Of a stretch of DNA of 64,000 bases, positions 1-11,230 are shown one piece after another (position 1 is the stretch's first letter; every line of letters begins with the position of its first letter). Under the pieces are notes generated by a model. It saw only the letters and a program-made list of their open reading frames with translations. It was not told where the DNA came from and did not search any database. The stretch comes from Siphonodentalium dalli (taxonomy: Eukaryota; Mollusca; Scaphopoda; Gadilida; Siphonodentaliidae). The stretch is taken from positions 151,604,224 through 151,668,223 of the forward strand of contig CP136066.1 in the NCBI GenBank assembly GCA_032622095.1, in the 5' to 3' direction. The position numbers were made by a program, and so were the translations under genes.

Positions 1-82
1 CATAATTTACATAGTATGTGGGTATCCTTCCCAGATGCTGGGCTACTACCATGCCCAAAGGACAACAAAATCTGAAGTTGAT

Positions 83-170
83 ATGTTCGTACGGATGGAC
101 AGACAAACAGATGGACGGACGGCTTGACAGACGAATGGAGCCATCCACTATATACCCTGAACAGAGCTGT
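83..170 (+). repeat. GACG/GACA-rich dispersed repeat
   Basis: Imperfect GGAC(A/G)GAC units followed by a ...CTATATACCCTG end, of the same kind as the CCGT-rich copy at 1822-2010. Any frame through it is a repeat artefact. Confidence 0.5.
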
Positions 171-525
171 TCAGTTTCACAGATTGTCCGTGAGACTGAC
201 GGATTGCCATTGATAAAATGTTCAAAATACAGAATACCACCAATTTCTCCCACATGTGTAGATATCAAGAGTAATTTCATATTCATCGTTGATTGCTTCC
301 GAAAGCAGTAAATGACTGACTGAAATTACCAGAGGACTTAAAACTGGTTATATGAACATAGATATATTATTACTAGAATGTATCATGTAGCTTTGTGTAT
401 GCATATTTATTGTTGCTTTGTAAAATGGAGCTCTGACACAGTCCAAGTCACATTGTTTATAGTCACTTGCAAAGCAGAGCTTCCCCAAATTTCTTGTTGG
501 AAATTATTATGTCATGATGCATACT

Positions 526-783
526 TAGCCATTCCATGACTGGAGCTTCCTGAATTTTATGAAAATCCTGTGCCAATGCATTCTCTTATATATGTGAGTC
601 ACATAAGGAACTTCGCATATATAGGAGAATGCTTTGCCTAACAATATTTAACTTGATATTGTAAGCCAGTGAATTCTCTTATATATGCGAGGCTCCACAT
701 GGGAGACTCGCATATATAAGAGAATGGACTGGCACATGATCTTTAATACTGCACCAGCACAACTCCCGTGATGAAAGGATTAA
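526..783. mobile_element. MITE family A copy 1
   Basis: Imperfect palindrome with two internal pairs of TTCTCTTATATATG(C/T)GAG and CTCGCATATATAAGAGAA, ending ...GTGATGAAAGGATTAA. Its outer end matches copies at 13322 and 55704 (CATGACTGGAGCTTCCTGA). TTAA closes the right end; the left end is degenerate. Sits in the PKC intron. Confidence 0.6.
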
Positions 784-1128
<345 letters not shown>

Positions 1129-1227
1129 TAAATACAACCAAGAAAATGTAACATCATCAAAACCACACAAGAAAGGAAAGCATGACATGATGTTATCCCG
1201 TTTGGCGAGACATGATATCTTGTAAAC

Positions 1228-1795
1228 CAAGTCTTCTCGGTCCACAGCAGCTTTGGATATCGGTTGGGTTGATGCTTTTTTGGACCGAGTCCTATCCGGT
1301 TACTCTTCTATAATAGACTTTACGCCCAGAATTGTGGGCAGTAGTTATCTCAGGCTTGCTTTTATGTCTTTGTATTAGGTTAAATGGACATTTTCATATA
1401 TGAACAAGAGGGCAGCCTTTCCCAAACATGATTATATCAAACATGTGTATATCAGAGGTCTGTGGAATGATAAAGCAATGAGATTTATAATTAAACAAAG
1501 CTTTGTTTTTCATAGAAATTTGATTTGTCGCGCTATCAGAAAATGTATGTAAACACTATGTTAAACAATCATATCTTTACTTTACCTTTACTATACAATT
1601 TTGAAGACAGATTAATCCTGAACATTTCAGATGATTAAATCATGTTCAGGGGTTCGTGTAAATGCCTGGACTTCACATGTAGATGTAGAACATCTTTCAA
1701 TGAAACTCTGCTATAGAAGAGTAAGGGGACGGGACTCGGCCCAAAACAGCATCAACCCAACCGATATCCAAGCTGTTGTGGACTGAGAAGACTTG
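1228..1795. mobile_element. inverted-repeat element in PKC intron
   Basis: Arms of about 88 bp: 1228-1316 (CAAGTCTTCTCGG..., GATATCGGTTGGGTTGATGC) and its complement 1708-1795. The ~390 bp between encode nothing recognisable. The outer CCAAGTCTTCTCG resembles the ends of the MULE-like element at 51474, so a distant relation is possible. Confidence 0.55.
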
Positions 1796-1821
1796 ACTTA
1801 AATGATTATCCTCAGCCTTGT

Positions 1822-2010
1822 TATGCCCCCGATCTCCGATGGAGATTTGGGGGTATATAGTGGAGCCCTCCGTCCGTCCTTCCGTCCGTCCTTCCGCCCG
1901 TCCGTCCTTCCGTCCTTCCGAACGTTTCAACTCATAACTCAATTCAGTTGATCTTTGGTATGCTAATAGACCAGCCGGGGGGGACAAGATTTCCCCATAG
2001 CCGTGGTTTC
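1822..2010 (-). repeat. CCGT-rich dispersed repeat
   Basis: TTATGCCCCCGATCTCC, GGGGGTATATAGTGGAG, then (CCGTCCTT)n, then TTCAACTCATAACTCAATTC. Stereotyped dispersed repeat of invertebrate genomes; the Arg/Glu-rich minus-strand frame through it is an artefact. Confidence 0.5.
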
Positions 2011-2411
2011 GTCCGCCCATTTTTTCCACAGTTACGCCCCTTTTTGGACTTCTGCTACTTTTTTTGGTTTCCAGATGATAACTTGATTTTGGATTGTTTA
2101 TTTGCAAACATAACTTTACAAAGTGCCATTTAATAAGTATTTGCCCAAAAATAAGTAAAAATCCTCTCTGATTGTACAGTCGGGGGCGTTACCTCCGCCC
2201 AGCGGTGCACTTGTTAATTAGTGTAGTGTCAGCTGAACCAAGGCAAAGGTCAAGGTGAACAAGAAATCCCATCAGCCAAATTTTAGCAGGAGCCAATATC
2301 TTTTACCAAATTTAACCAAATGGATTGCTGAATATCTATTAGTAACTACAATGAATAGCTCACAAAGGCTATATATTATTCAATCTACTGCATTTAATCA
2401 TCTAGGTTAGC

Positions 2412-3060
2412 CAGATCGAGTTATGATGTATTTTATTAGCTCGACTTGGCAAAGTAGAGTTTGAGTTATTGCCATGGGTTGCCGTCTGTGCGTGCGTGCG
2501 TCCATCAACAATTTTCTTTGACACACCACACATGCCGCATCCATCATCCGATCATCACCAAACTTCATATTGATCATCGGGATGACCTCTATATGGGAAG
2601 CATTGGGAGATGGTGCCAAAAAAAAAATTCAAAAATTTGTTAAAAAACATGGCCGGAATAAGCCATCATTGATTTTTCATTTTCATTCATCGGCAGAGCC
2701 TGAAGCCCACATTTATTGGAGAATTGTTTTGAAAACTTAAAGGCATGTTTAGGGTCACCAGCTATTGAATTCGAACATTTCTTTTATGAAAAACAAGGTT
2801 GTCAGCAGCCATCTTGGATTCTACTCTTTGCATGACTAAACCATTGGCACACCCTACAGAGACATCCCTCATTCGATCGTCACCAAACTTCATATGGTGA
2901 ACACAAGATAGGTGCCATCAAATTTTCCGAAATTCATTAAAACATATGGCCATCAGCATCAATAGCTATCTTGGATTTTACTCTTTGCTTTGCATGACTA
3001 CATCCCTCGTCCAATCATCACCAAGCTTCACATTAAGTGAACAGTGAAGTGAAAGCTGTT
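2412..3060. repeat. degenerate dispersed repeat (CGTGCGTC / 'ATCACCAAACTTCAT' type)
   Basis: GTGCGTGCGTGCGTCCATCA followed by three diverged repeats of a module containing ATC(G/A)TCACCAAACTTCATAT and GGGA-TGATGCC-like text (about 2545, 2880, 3015). Non-coding; within the PKC intron. Confidence 0.4.
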
Positions 3061-3270
3061 TTTATCTACACAATACAATCCCTTCAATAAAACTGCTTTA
3101 TCATTCTAGTGACTGCTCAGCATAAAATTAACTCCTACCCATGTTGAGCTACACTGTCATTCAAACTTTTATTGAGATATAAATTGGCATTTGACCAATT
3201 GCTGAACACAATTTAGTGTAACCCACAAGGGCTATGTAAATATTCTAATATGAGCCATATTTTTTTGTAG

Positions 3271-3498
<228 letters not shown>

Positions 3499-3828
3499 TG
3501 ACTAAGTGAATGTTGGGTATATTGGATTAAGGCATGTAACAACAGTGTTTGTTGAATTCCAAAAAATAGTCGTGTCATAAACACATTCCGGGAATCTTTT
3601 GGAAGATAACAAAAAAATAACATATGTTTGCTTAAAATGTCATGACTTGACTGAAAATAGTATCTGTGTGTATGTGCGTGTTTATATCTTGCCACTCAAG
3701 TGAAGCACCAATAAAATTGCAGCACGCATTAGATCCAACATTGCTCAATACCTGGGGGTGATAATGTAAATATTCAACAAGCGCTAGGGGACTCTATCAC
3801 ATGTGATAATTATCATTATCTTTTGCAG

Positions 3829-3978
3829 TTCATGACAAAGAATCCTGCCAAACGATTAGGCTGTGTCAAATCTCATGGATGCGAGAAAGCAATCTTATGT
3901 CATCCTTTCTTCCTTGACAAAGTCGATTGGGAAGGATTGGAGGCAAGAAGGGTCAAGGCACCATTTAAACCAAAAATA
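3829..3978 (+). CDS. PRKCE-like: novel PKC (epsilon-like), end of kinase domain
   Basis: Third PKC exon (50 codons, phase 0). The acceptor is TTTTGCAG at 3828 and the donor is ATA|GTAAGT at 3979. It opens [12 protein letters not shown] (subdomain XI, with the conserved Arg of the kinase core) and continues through HPFF and [19 protein letters not shown] into the AGC-kinase C-terminal tail. Human PKC epsilon has FMTKNPHKRLGC at the same point, so the reading is secure. The intron upstream is short (369 nt) and I see no repeat in it. Confidence 0.95.
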
Positions 3979-4135
3979 GTAAGTAGTGAGATTCAGAATT
4001 CACTTGGTGGCGTTAGTTTGAGTCAATACAGTGTGTAATGCATTAGGCCATCAATAGCTGCCTGACAATAATGAAGCTGGTTCAAATCGTGACAGCTGCT
4101 GATTTGTAATCCATGCAAAGGATGGTTAAAGGTAC

Positions 4136-4547
4136 TCAATCCAATTCGATGGTCCCATATCATTAGATTCCAACAACAACAATGTTTTTTTTAAATACTG
4201 CTCCAGTTATCAGAATCAACTAATTGCCCAAAAATAATGCTAACCAGTCAACTCTAGTATAAAATTGCCCAAAACCTGTTATTTATCAACATTTTGTTCA
4301 ATGAAATGACACAAAAAAGCCACTTGATTTTAGAGTTATCCATCTTCATCCGCAATTTGGTCAGTCTTCTCGTCAACCTTTTACTGGGCAATTAAAAATT
4401 ATCGGTGGTGAAAAATAATAGATTTAAAAAATTTATATCTGATCACTCTGAACTTTGATGGGTGGGTTCCTCGAATCAAATATTTTTGACCCCCAAAGCC
4501 AAGGAAATAGTAATTTGCGAGCGTTAATTCGGATTATGCATCTTTAA
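4136..4547. mobile_element. TTAA element family L copy 1
   Basis: TTAA at both ends with inverted termini AGGTACTCAATCC... and ...ATTCGGATTATGCATCT. Interior shares TTATCCATCTTCATC, CCTCGAATCAAATATTTTTGA and GATCACTCTGA with copies at 36420, 44822 and 45718. About 412 bp, non-coding. Confidence 0.6.
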
Positions 4548-4649
4548 TCTGATTCATGAATCGAGGCCAGTTTGTAAGTTGCCTAACATGGGTTCATTGG
4601 TTTCTGTATGCTGCAGTGGAGTGCTATAGTACAATCAAGCCCAGCTCTA

Positions 4650-4735
4650 TCCTGCACGGCAGGCTAGCATCACCAAATTCACCCTCTGGGAACCTCATTC
4701 TGCTTAGGCCTTAACTGCTATGGGAGACCCTGTCT
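4650..4735. mobile_element. family-D element, partial
   Basis: CTGCACGGCAGGCTAGCATC, then AAATTCACCCTCTGGGAACC, CTCATTCTGCTTAGGCC and TGCTATGGGAGACC: one internal hairpin arm plus the following segment of family D; the rest is lost. Confidence 0.55.
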
Positions 4736-5436
4736 CTGGCAACAGGTGACAAATGCGAAGGTGGCTTTGCCAATATTTTTTCTATTGGAAATAAAATCTT
4801 ATGTTGAAGGGTTTACAGGGGGAAAATCTTCATAAACACTCAATAAAAAGTACAAAAAACATGAAAGATAGCTATTTATTATAGTTTCATCAACTTTTTA
4901 CATCAAAATATAAATTGTATCCCCACTCCCAGAAGACCGAACAGTTATTCCACTCTCAAGATGTTATCCTACTTTAAGCACAACGGCATGACGTCATATT
5001 GTAGCGTCACTTGGTATCCTTGTGCGTTATGTTAACAGAAAAGTCTGGTGGTGTTGTACTTTAAAAACGTGTTAGGTCTAACCATGTGTTTCAATATGTC
5101 TGGGTCATAACAAACTAGTGTAGAACATATAATGAACACAAAAGTTAACTGTTAACGCCTCATAAATATAATCTTCCGTGTCTCACTCTAGGAGAAAAAC
5201 CATGTGCAACTCAGAACAGGTAACTATTGTCTAAATTATAATCTGAGCTTTCCATAGATAAAAAACGGGTACTGATCTGTTAAAATTGCTCATATGTGCT
5301 GCCAAACAGAGATGAACATTATACCTTTTTTGCAGCCATGAAAAGCTGTTCTGTCACTGAACGGGCGGCCATAAAAATAACTCTGTTAACGATGCAGACG
5401 GCCGTTAAAAGACATTCTGTTGTGATTAGGGTTATT

Positions 5437-6301
5437 CAGGGTTTCCGCTATACCGGCAGGGGGTCCCCTTGACGGCCCCGTTCCCCTTGCCAAGTTTTCC
5501 CCTCCTGCCATACCCCAGGACATACTGCATGTCTATAAAGGTATAAAGATGTTTAAAACTTTTGAATTTTGTTGGAATAGTACTAAGGAATTTTAAAAGG
5601 TGAATTTATTTTATATCTTGTGAGTGTACACACTCTAAACGCGTTGTTATACAGAAAATTGAAACAGGAAGTGATCGGAACTGACATCGCTAGAAGCACT
5701 GCCTTTGAGGCTGGTTTATAGTTACCTTGCGGTTAGTACCCGGTTATGTTATGCAAAAGAGCAGTATTTTAATCGTACCTGTCATGTTTTATACCGCAAA
5801 ATATACTGTTCACTTTGTAATAGAGCGAGAGAGAAATGTGGGAGTAGCCGCACCTGGCATCAAGGCATCTTACCACTTCCCACAAAGAATACTCATCGGC
5901 CAGATATGTAATCAGCCTTCTATATTTACACTGCAGCTGCTAAAATTTATTCCGATTACGTTGTGCATCCGAAATATCTGCTGGGTCTTCCACAGTCAGT
6001 CTTTTAACATTAACGAGCACGTTTAACTCGGGATCCAAATTACTGGTGTTCTGTACTTCGTAAATTAATTTATATCTAATAAATTTACTAGTTTTAAAGT
6101 TACAGGTACATGTATAAGGTTTGATAGCTTTGCACTTGGGCAGAAATGGAACAAAACAATCTGCCATTTCTACTCTCACAAGATTATATTGGCCGATATA
6201 ATGAAAGTAGTTCAACCAGTGCTAAAACATGCTACTTTTACCTGGATTTTTCCCCTTGACGGCTACCGGCCCCATTCCCCTACCCCCTAGCGGAAACCCT
6301 G
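5437..6301. mobile_element. hAT-like non-autonomous element (CAGGGTTTCCGCTA ends)
   Basis: Left CAGGGTTTCCGCTA, right TAGCGGAAACCCTG, with imperfect extension (GGGGGT, TTGACGGC, CCCCATTCCCC). GTTATT flanks both ends (six exact bases; eight with a mismatch if the outer C/G is moved). An element with the same ends is at 61140. About 865 bp; open frames within are short and unlike any transposase. Confidence 0.6.
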
Positions 6302-6389
6302 GTTATTGATCCATTGGTATTTGTATTATCCTATCGTCTGTCTGTCATCTGCTATTATTACCTGAACATACATTCAAATGAATAATAGA

Positions 6390-6460
6390 CCATTCCAATA
6401 TATACCTTTATAACTGAGTGGGAGAATCCATTCAGTATAGAAAGGGTGAAGGAGTAAATG
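6390..6460. mobile_element. TTAA element family H, fragment
   Basis: Shares GACCATTCCAATATATACCT, TATAACTGAGTGGGAGAATCC and AGTATAGAAAGGGT with the fuller copy at 22021. Confidence 0.4.
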
Positions 6461-6551
6461 GTTACAATTGTGTGTAGTTCAGATTCCTTGCTTCTGAAAT
6501 AGTATGAACAGAGTTGCTGGAAGAACAATTTTTTGTCAATAGTTGAATGCT

Positions 6552-6795
6552 ACCAAACCTGGAAATAGTTTGTCTGTCATTTGCAGAATGAGGTCCCATG
6601 ATGGTGAATTTAGTGACGCTATCCTGCACAGGCAAATTCACCCTCTGGGGACCTCATTCTGATTAGGCCTCATCTACTGTGAAGTATCTATAGTCTCAAA
6701 TTAACATTGTTTTTAGTTACTTTTTCCCTTCTGGGAAGTTTTGATATCCCCTAATTTACGGAAGATAAAATGCATAGTCGAGGTGACATTCATTG
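6552..6795. mobile_element. family-D element, left half and middle
   Basis: Starts ACCTGGAAATAGTTTGTCTG, contains GCAGAATGAGGTCC / GGACCTCATTCT hairpin arms around GGTGAATTTAGTGACGCTAT, then the family middle (GAAGTATCTATAGTCT, CCTAATTT). Confidence 0.6.
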
Positions 6796-7495
6796 AAATA
6801 AGTATTGTACATAAGGCCAAATTTTTTTATTTTAATCTGAGACAATTTTTTTTTCTTAATCAATGAGGGAGGGAGGACTTTATTTTTTATTTTTTGTGTG
6901 CACATTGAAAGTATGGTTCATGATAGCTTCCCTTGCCTAGTAATAGTCAGAAAATGTAGAGGGAACATTGTTTTGCATGTACACTCATTTGCGCTGATAT
7001 ATAAAAATTACATTGTGCTACTAGTATACCTGTACCACATGGATTACCAATACTATTCTAATGCCCCTGACTATTCACAATTGTTTTTGTTGTATTGTTA
7101 TAAATTGACACCTCTCCATTATAACATGTGATCCTAAATTTTCTCCTGTGCCTTTCAATTGTTCTGGAGTTACAATTTGTACACCAGACTGTGATGATCA
7201 GCTAATCATTTTCTTCAATGTAGTCATCTTCTTAATGTTCTATGTCAATCTATCAATCACCGAGATATGTTAAGAGTTCATTTTATTACAATTAATGCTC
7301 AATACGTATGGACATGTTGGTAAAAACATACCATAATAACTTTGAAAAACAAAATATATATTTTCTTTTACTGTTTTTGGTCATAATATCAGAAAATTAA
7401 ATAAAACGTCCAATGCGGGCTATTTATTTAAATGCATCGGTGTCTGAGACTCAAATTTGGCCTAGTATGTCTTTATTATATGCTTATTCTTTTAG

Positions 7496-7672
7496 AAATC
7501 AAAGACAGATGCAAATAACTTTGACAAAGATTTCACGACAGAAGAGCCTGTTTTGACACCTGTCGATCCAGCTGTGCTGAAGGCTATCAACCCAGACGAG
7601 TTTGCTGGTTTTTCAGTCACAAATCCAGATTACGGTAAATGGGACTATGATCTGAGTACAACCAAGCATTGA
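7496..7672 (+). CDS. PRKCE-like: novel PKC (epsilon-like), terminal exon with turn and hydrophobic motifs
   Basis: Last coding exon: acceptor TTCTTTTAG at 7495, stop TGA at 7670-7672, 58 residues. It begins [20 protein letters not shown], carries the turn motif [10 protein letters not shown] (phospho-Thr context), and then the hydrophobic motif region [14 protein letters not shown]. Vertebrate PKC epsilon ends in FKGFSYFGEDLMP. Here the aromatic residue normally after the phospho-Ser (FSY/FSF) is Val, and the tail is longer, ending DYDLSTTKH. The Phe-x-x-Phe-Ser core is kept, so PDK1 docking and Ser phosphorylation remain plausible. The 3.5 kb intron upstream contains a TTAA element, a partial family-D repeat, a hAT-like element and another family-D copy. 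Confidence 0.93.
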   Translation, partial: KSKTDANNFDKDFTTEEPVLTPVDPAVLKAINPDEFAGFSVTNPDYGKWDYDLSTTKH

Positions 7673-8298
7673 CACATCACTATCCATAACTAATATCAAT
7701 TGACATTGTACAGTACTGATCAGAATATGATGGATCTTGCTCCACAAATGTATCTTCTCATACAAAATGTGTTTTTGTTCAAATTTAAATAGATTGCAAA
7801 AAAAAACATGAACTGATTTCAAGATTCTATATCATATATTGAACATCTTGGCATGTTTTGAACTAATATAGAGTTTTCTATTAAGTTCTCTTTTAATATG
7901 CGTATGCATCCATTGTCATTTTCAATGTTTAATAGATAAGTTTATTAAAGTAAAAAGAAAAACATTTCCCTCTTATTAAAGTCTTTGTGCTAAAATATTA
8001 AAAATTCATGAAAATGTTAATTGCAGTCTCCATATTGTATTTGTTGTTTTGTATGTCAACTCATTCTGATGAGTACTGTACATGAAGCATTTCATTTTTA
8101 AAATTATTTATCTTCTCTCAGTGTATGCAAAAATAAGTTGTGTGTTAATAAAGGGTATAAACTAGTATAGGAGATCTCCGATGTAATCTATTTTAAAATC
8201 ATTGATTTAAATGAATAGATCAATTTTCTTTTTTATTACAAGATTTAAGATTTTATTGTAATAACGCCTCAATGTTGCAAAACTTATTCACAAATAAA
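7673..8298 (+). terminator. PKC 3' UTR with candidate poly(A) signals
   Basis: AT-rich sequence after the PKC stop. AATAAA hexamers occur at 8147-8152 and 8293-8298, both in the sense direction; the first gives a 3' UTR of about 0.5 kb. No other open frame or repeat is evident. Which signal is used cannot be told from sequence alone. Confidence 0.5.
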
Positions 8299-9021
8299 TA
8301 TAAAACAGACAGTAATATGAATTAAACCATGGCATGACTCAGAAAAATGTTCTGTCTTAATCATACGGTACTCATATAAACAACTGATAAACTTTCGCTT
8401 TTAAGAGAAGGGCCTTGTCTATGTGACTATTGTCTTCTCAGATTTGATAGAAATTGATTTCGCACAAGCCTATTGCTGTGGAAAAAAACTCATGAGATGC
8501 TTTTTGTATGTGATACAGCTATCAAGGCTTACAAATGATATCTTGACCGCTTCATTAGTGATATTTTTATTTTTTTAAATCCCGAAAAGGTGCCTACCAT
8601 CATCTGAACTGAATTGACATTCATTAACATGTTGATAACACTAAATCTTGGAATTGAATACATTTCAAAGTGAAGAAAATGTTTTAAAACTATTGCCACA
8701 TCTCATATCTATCTATTGGCTAAGAAAAAGAAAAAGATCTTCCTCCATAGGAATCAGAGAATTTAAAAAGGATTATATCAAGAGACTGGGCGTAAACATC
8801 TGAACTCCCTTCAATGAGCAAGTTGTCTTATAGTCAATTTCAAACTTCTTGATCTAGGACTCTATAGTCAATTTCAGATCATTTCTTGATCCAGATATTA
8901 CATTTCAGGGTTGGAAGTCTGTCACATGTGCTTCTGAATTTTCTCATTGTTTCTGACAAAGAATCGCTATTAATTGGAATTATATTTAAACTGACTGTAA
9001 GAGTCACAAATGATCATATGA
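8299..9021. other. intergenic, no feature seen
   Basis: AT-rich unique-looking sequence between the PKC 3' end and the first TTAA-flanked element. I found no exon-like open frame with splice sites, no inverted repeat and no RNA gene. Confidence 0.4.
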
Positions 9022-9356
9022 TTAACCTCTTGGGTGCTATACGTCAATACTGAGTAAGGACGTAAAATGTCACACTGTGTGCTATACATCCGTACTGAGT
9101 ACGGGCCCACTTCAGCACACTGGCAGTCTGCCATTATTGATAACTGCAAATGCAGAGAACGGTGAATCTCAACAACTGTATCTCGAAGTTTCAAACAGTG
9201 TATGATGTTCCACAATTGTGAATGATAATAGCCTTTCAACTGAATCAGTTTTATGGTTTTTGTGATTTTCCCATTATATTTTTTCACTGAAAAATGACCA
9301 TAACATCATCTGCCCAGCACTCGACATCATAACGTCATTAGTAGTGAAGAAGTTAA
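9022..9356. mobile_element. TTAA-flanked MITE-like element
   Basis: TTAACCTCTTGGGTGCTATACGTC on the left; right end GACGTTATGATG...-type complement closing AGTGAAGAAGTTAA. Terminal similarity is imperfect, but TTAA bounds both ends and ACGTCA(A/T)TA motifs recur. No coding. Confidence 0.45.
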
Positions 9357-10248
9357 ATGATAAAAATATTTCTGTGTCAACTTCTGCGGAAAAAGTTGCT
9401 CTCATGAGATAAATATATAATTACACAGGATTCTGAATGTGGATTAGGGTAAAATAGTGTTTAAAGATTAGCAGAAAGTCAGATAGAGCATGAGATATCT
9501 GTACAGATAGAATTTACTCATCTGATTGACACTGGATGTCAGTTTTTGTGACTGGCTTGAATGAGATTTATAATATAATTTTTTTTAACGTCTGCAATTT
9601 TCCAGTAACTTAATATAACCTTCGACACATTTTGAACCATGTGAGAATTGTTATTCTATCCCCAATAAGAACAAATTCATATTTATCTTTTCTCACTATG
9701 TGCTTTATCATCACACAAAAAAAAAACATTTGAAAATTATAATTCCAAATAATTATTAGTAAAATTTGCGTCTGTGTAGTCCTAAACTTAGCATTTATAG
9801 TGTTAGCATGGTATATCTTCAGAAGAAAATTTAGTCTGGCCATTTTACTTGTGTCATATTGACACAATTGGCTATTCCTTCTTGAATCTTCATCCTTTTC
9901 CACCATGTGCATTTACACTGCAAAATCGGGACACCAAGCTAATTTGCCAACAATTTAACATTCACTTAGACGAACAATTACATACACACTGCATGATTTT
10001 CACCACATGATCAGAACACCTATCTAACATCGCTACAGCGTGACAACATTCACTTTGCTTGAAACGTTCACCATCTTCAAGTAACTGTACTCTTGTCTTA
10101 CTCTATACTAATTGGATGACCTACTGTGATTTGTGAAAATTAAATTTGTTGCCTGTTTTGTGGCAAGGCTCAAGTTCTAATGTCAGATCAGGCATAGGCT
10201 AATTTTGAAATTTTCATGACAGATTTCTTGCCCAGAAATTGTAATTTT

Positions 10249-10516
10249 TTCAGCCTTCTCATCATCACTGTAGACGAATAGAAGTAATTATTTGTACAAG
10301 GTTTCGTAGTACTGTAATTTGAGGCAGAGTATTTTTACCAATATGGGAAAAGCAACTTTCGGTGGTTACTTTTTGGGTGTTTGAGAGAAAACAACATATT
10401 TCTACTCACTCTTCTGTTTTATCTTTCTCTGACTAGAATTACAGTACTATGAAAACGCAGACAAATAATTATTTCCATTCAGCCACAGTGATCATGATGA
10501 GAATAACTGAATAAAA
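10249..10516. repeat. palindromic MITE-like inverted repeat
   Basis: Arms of about 85 bp: CAGCCTTCTCATCATCACTG... AATTATTTGT ... TAGTACTGTAATT, then its complement from AATTACAGTACTATGA to GATGAGAATAACTGA. Spacer about 80 bp, no gene. Confidence 0.55.
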
Positions 10517-10984
10517 TTTCAAAATCCAATTTTGGCGCTACATTAATATTCACTAGACTGGATATGGTGCCAGGCAAGGAATTTCTTTCTTCTCTTGTTC
10601 ATCAGGTGTCAGACAAGGATGTGTTTCGGCTGCATCTGTTTTTATAATTGTCTGTATGTCTCATTTTATTTTTGTGAATAATATCATTTACATGTGATCA
10701 ATGATGAATTGTCATTTTTTATGAACGGTCATCTCTTGTGTTGTTTGGATCGGTGACCTATAGTTAATTGTGCTATAGGGTGTTGATGTCATTATCCCTT
10801 GCAAAAAAAATTTGTCGGGGAATATAGAAATAGGCTCTGTTCATCTGTGAGTCTATCCATCTGTCTATAACAAATTTGAACCTCTATATCTTGGTCATTC
10901 TCAGTGGGATTTTAATGTGTGATCTTCGGTATGTTGATAAACCAACAATGGGGGAAAGGGTATCTACAAACAGTGGGTTTCATC

Positions 10985-11230
10985 AATTGATTTTTTTTCT
11001 TCAGAATTCCCTTAGGAAATGTTCAGATAATAAATTCAACAAACAACCTATGGTCTTAATTTTATTATCTGAACATTTCCCACCAAATAATATGAATTCT
11101 TCTGCACTTGTGTTAGCTTTTTTTCTGCTATTATGACCTGAACATCCCTCCAAATGAACAATAGACTATTCCAGTGTATACTTTTAAAACTGATGGGAGA
11201 ATCCATTTAGTAAAGAAATGGTTAAAGTGC
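10985..11230. mobile_element. TTAA element family H, diverged copy
   Basis: Contains GAAATGTTCAGATAATAA and TTATTATCTGAACATTTC (inverted pair), then CTATTCCAGTGTATACTTTT and GATGGGAGAATCCATTTAGT as at 22021. Confidence 0.45.
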
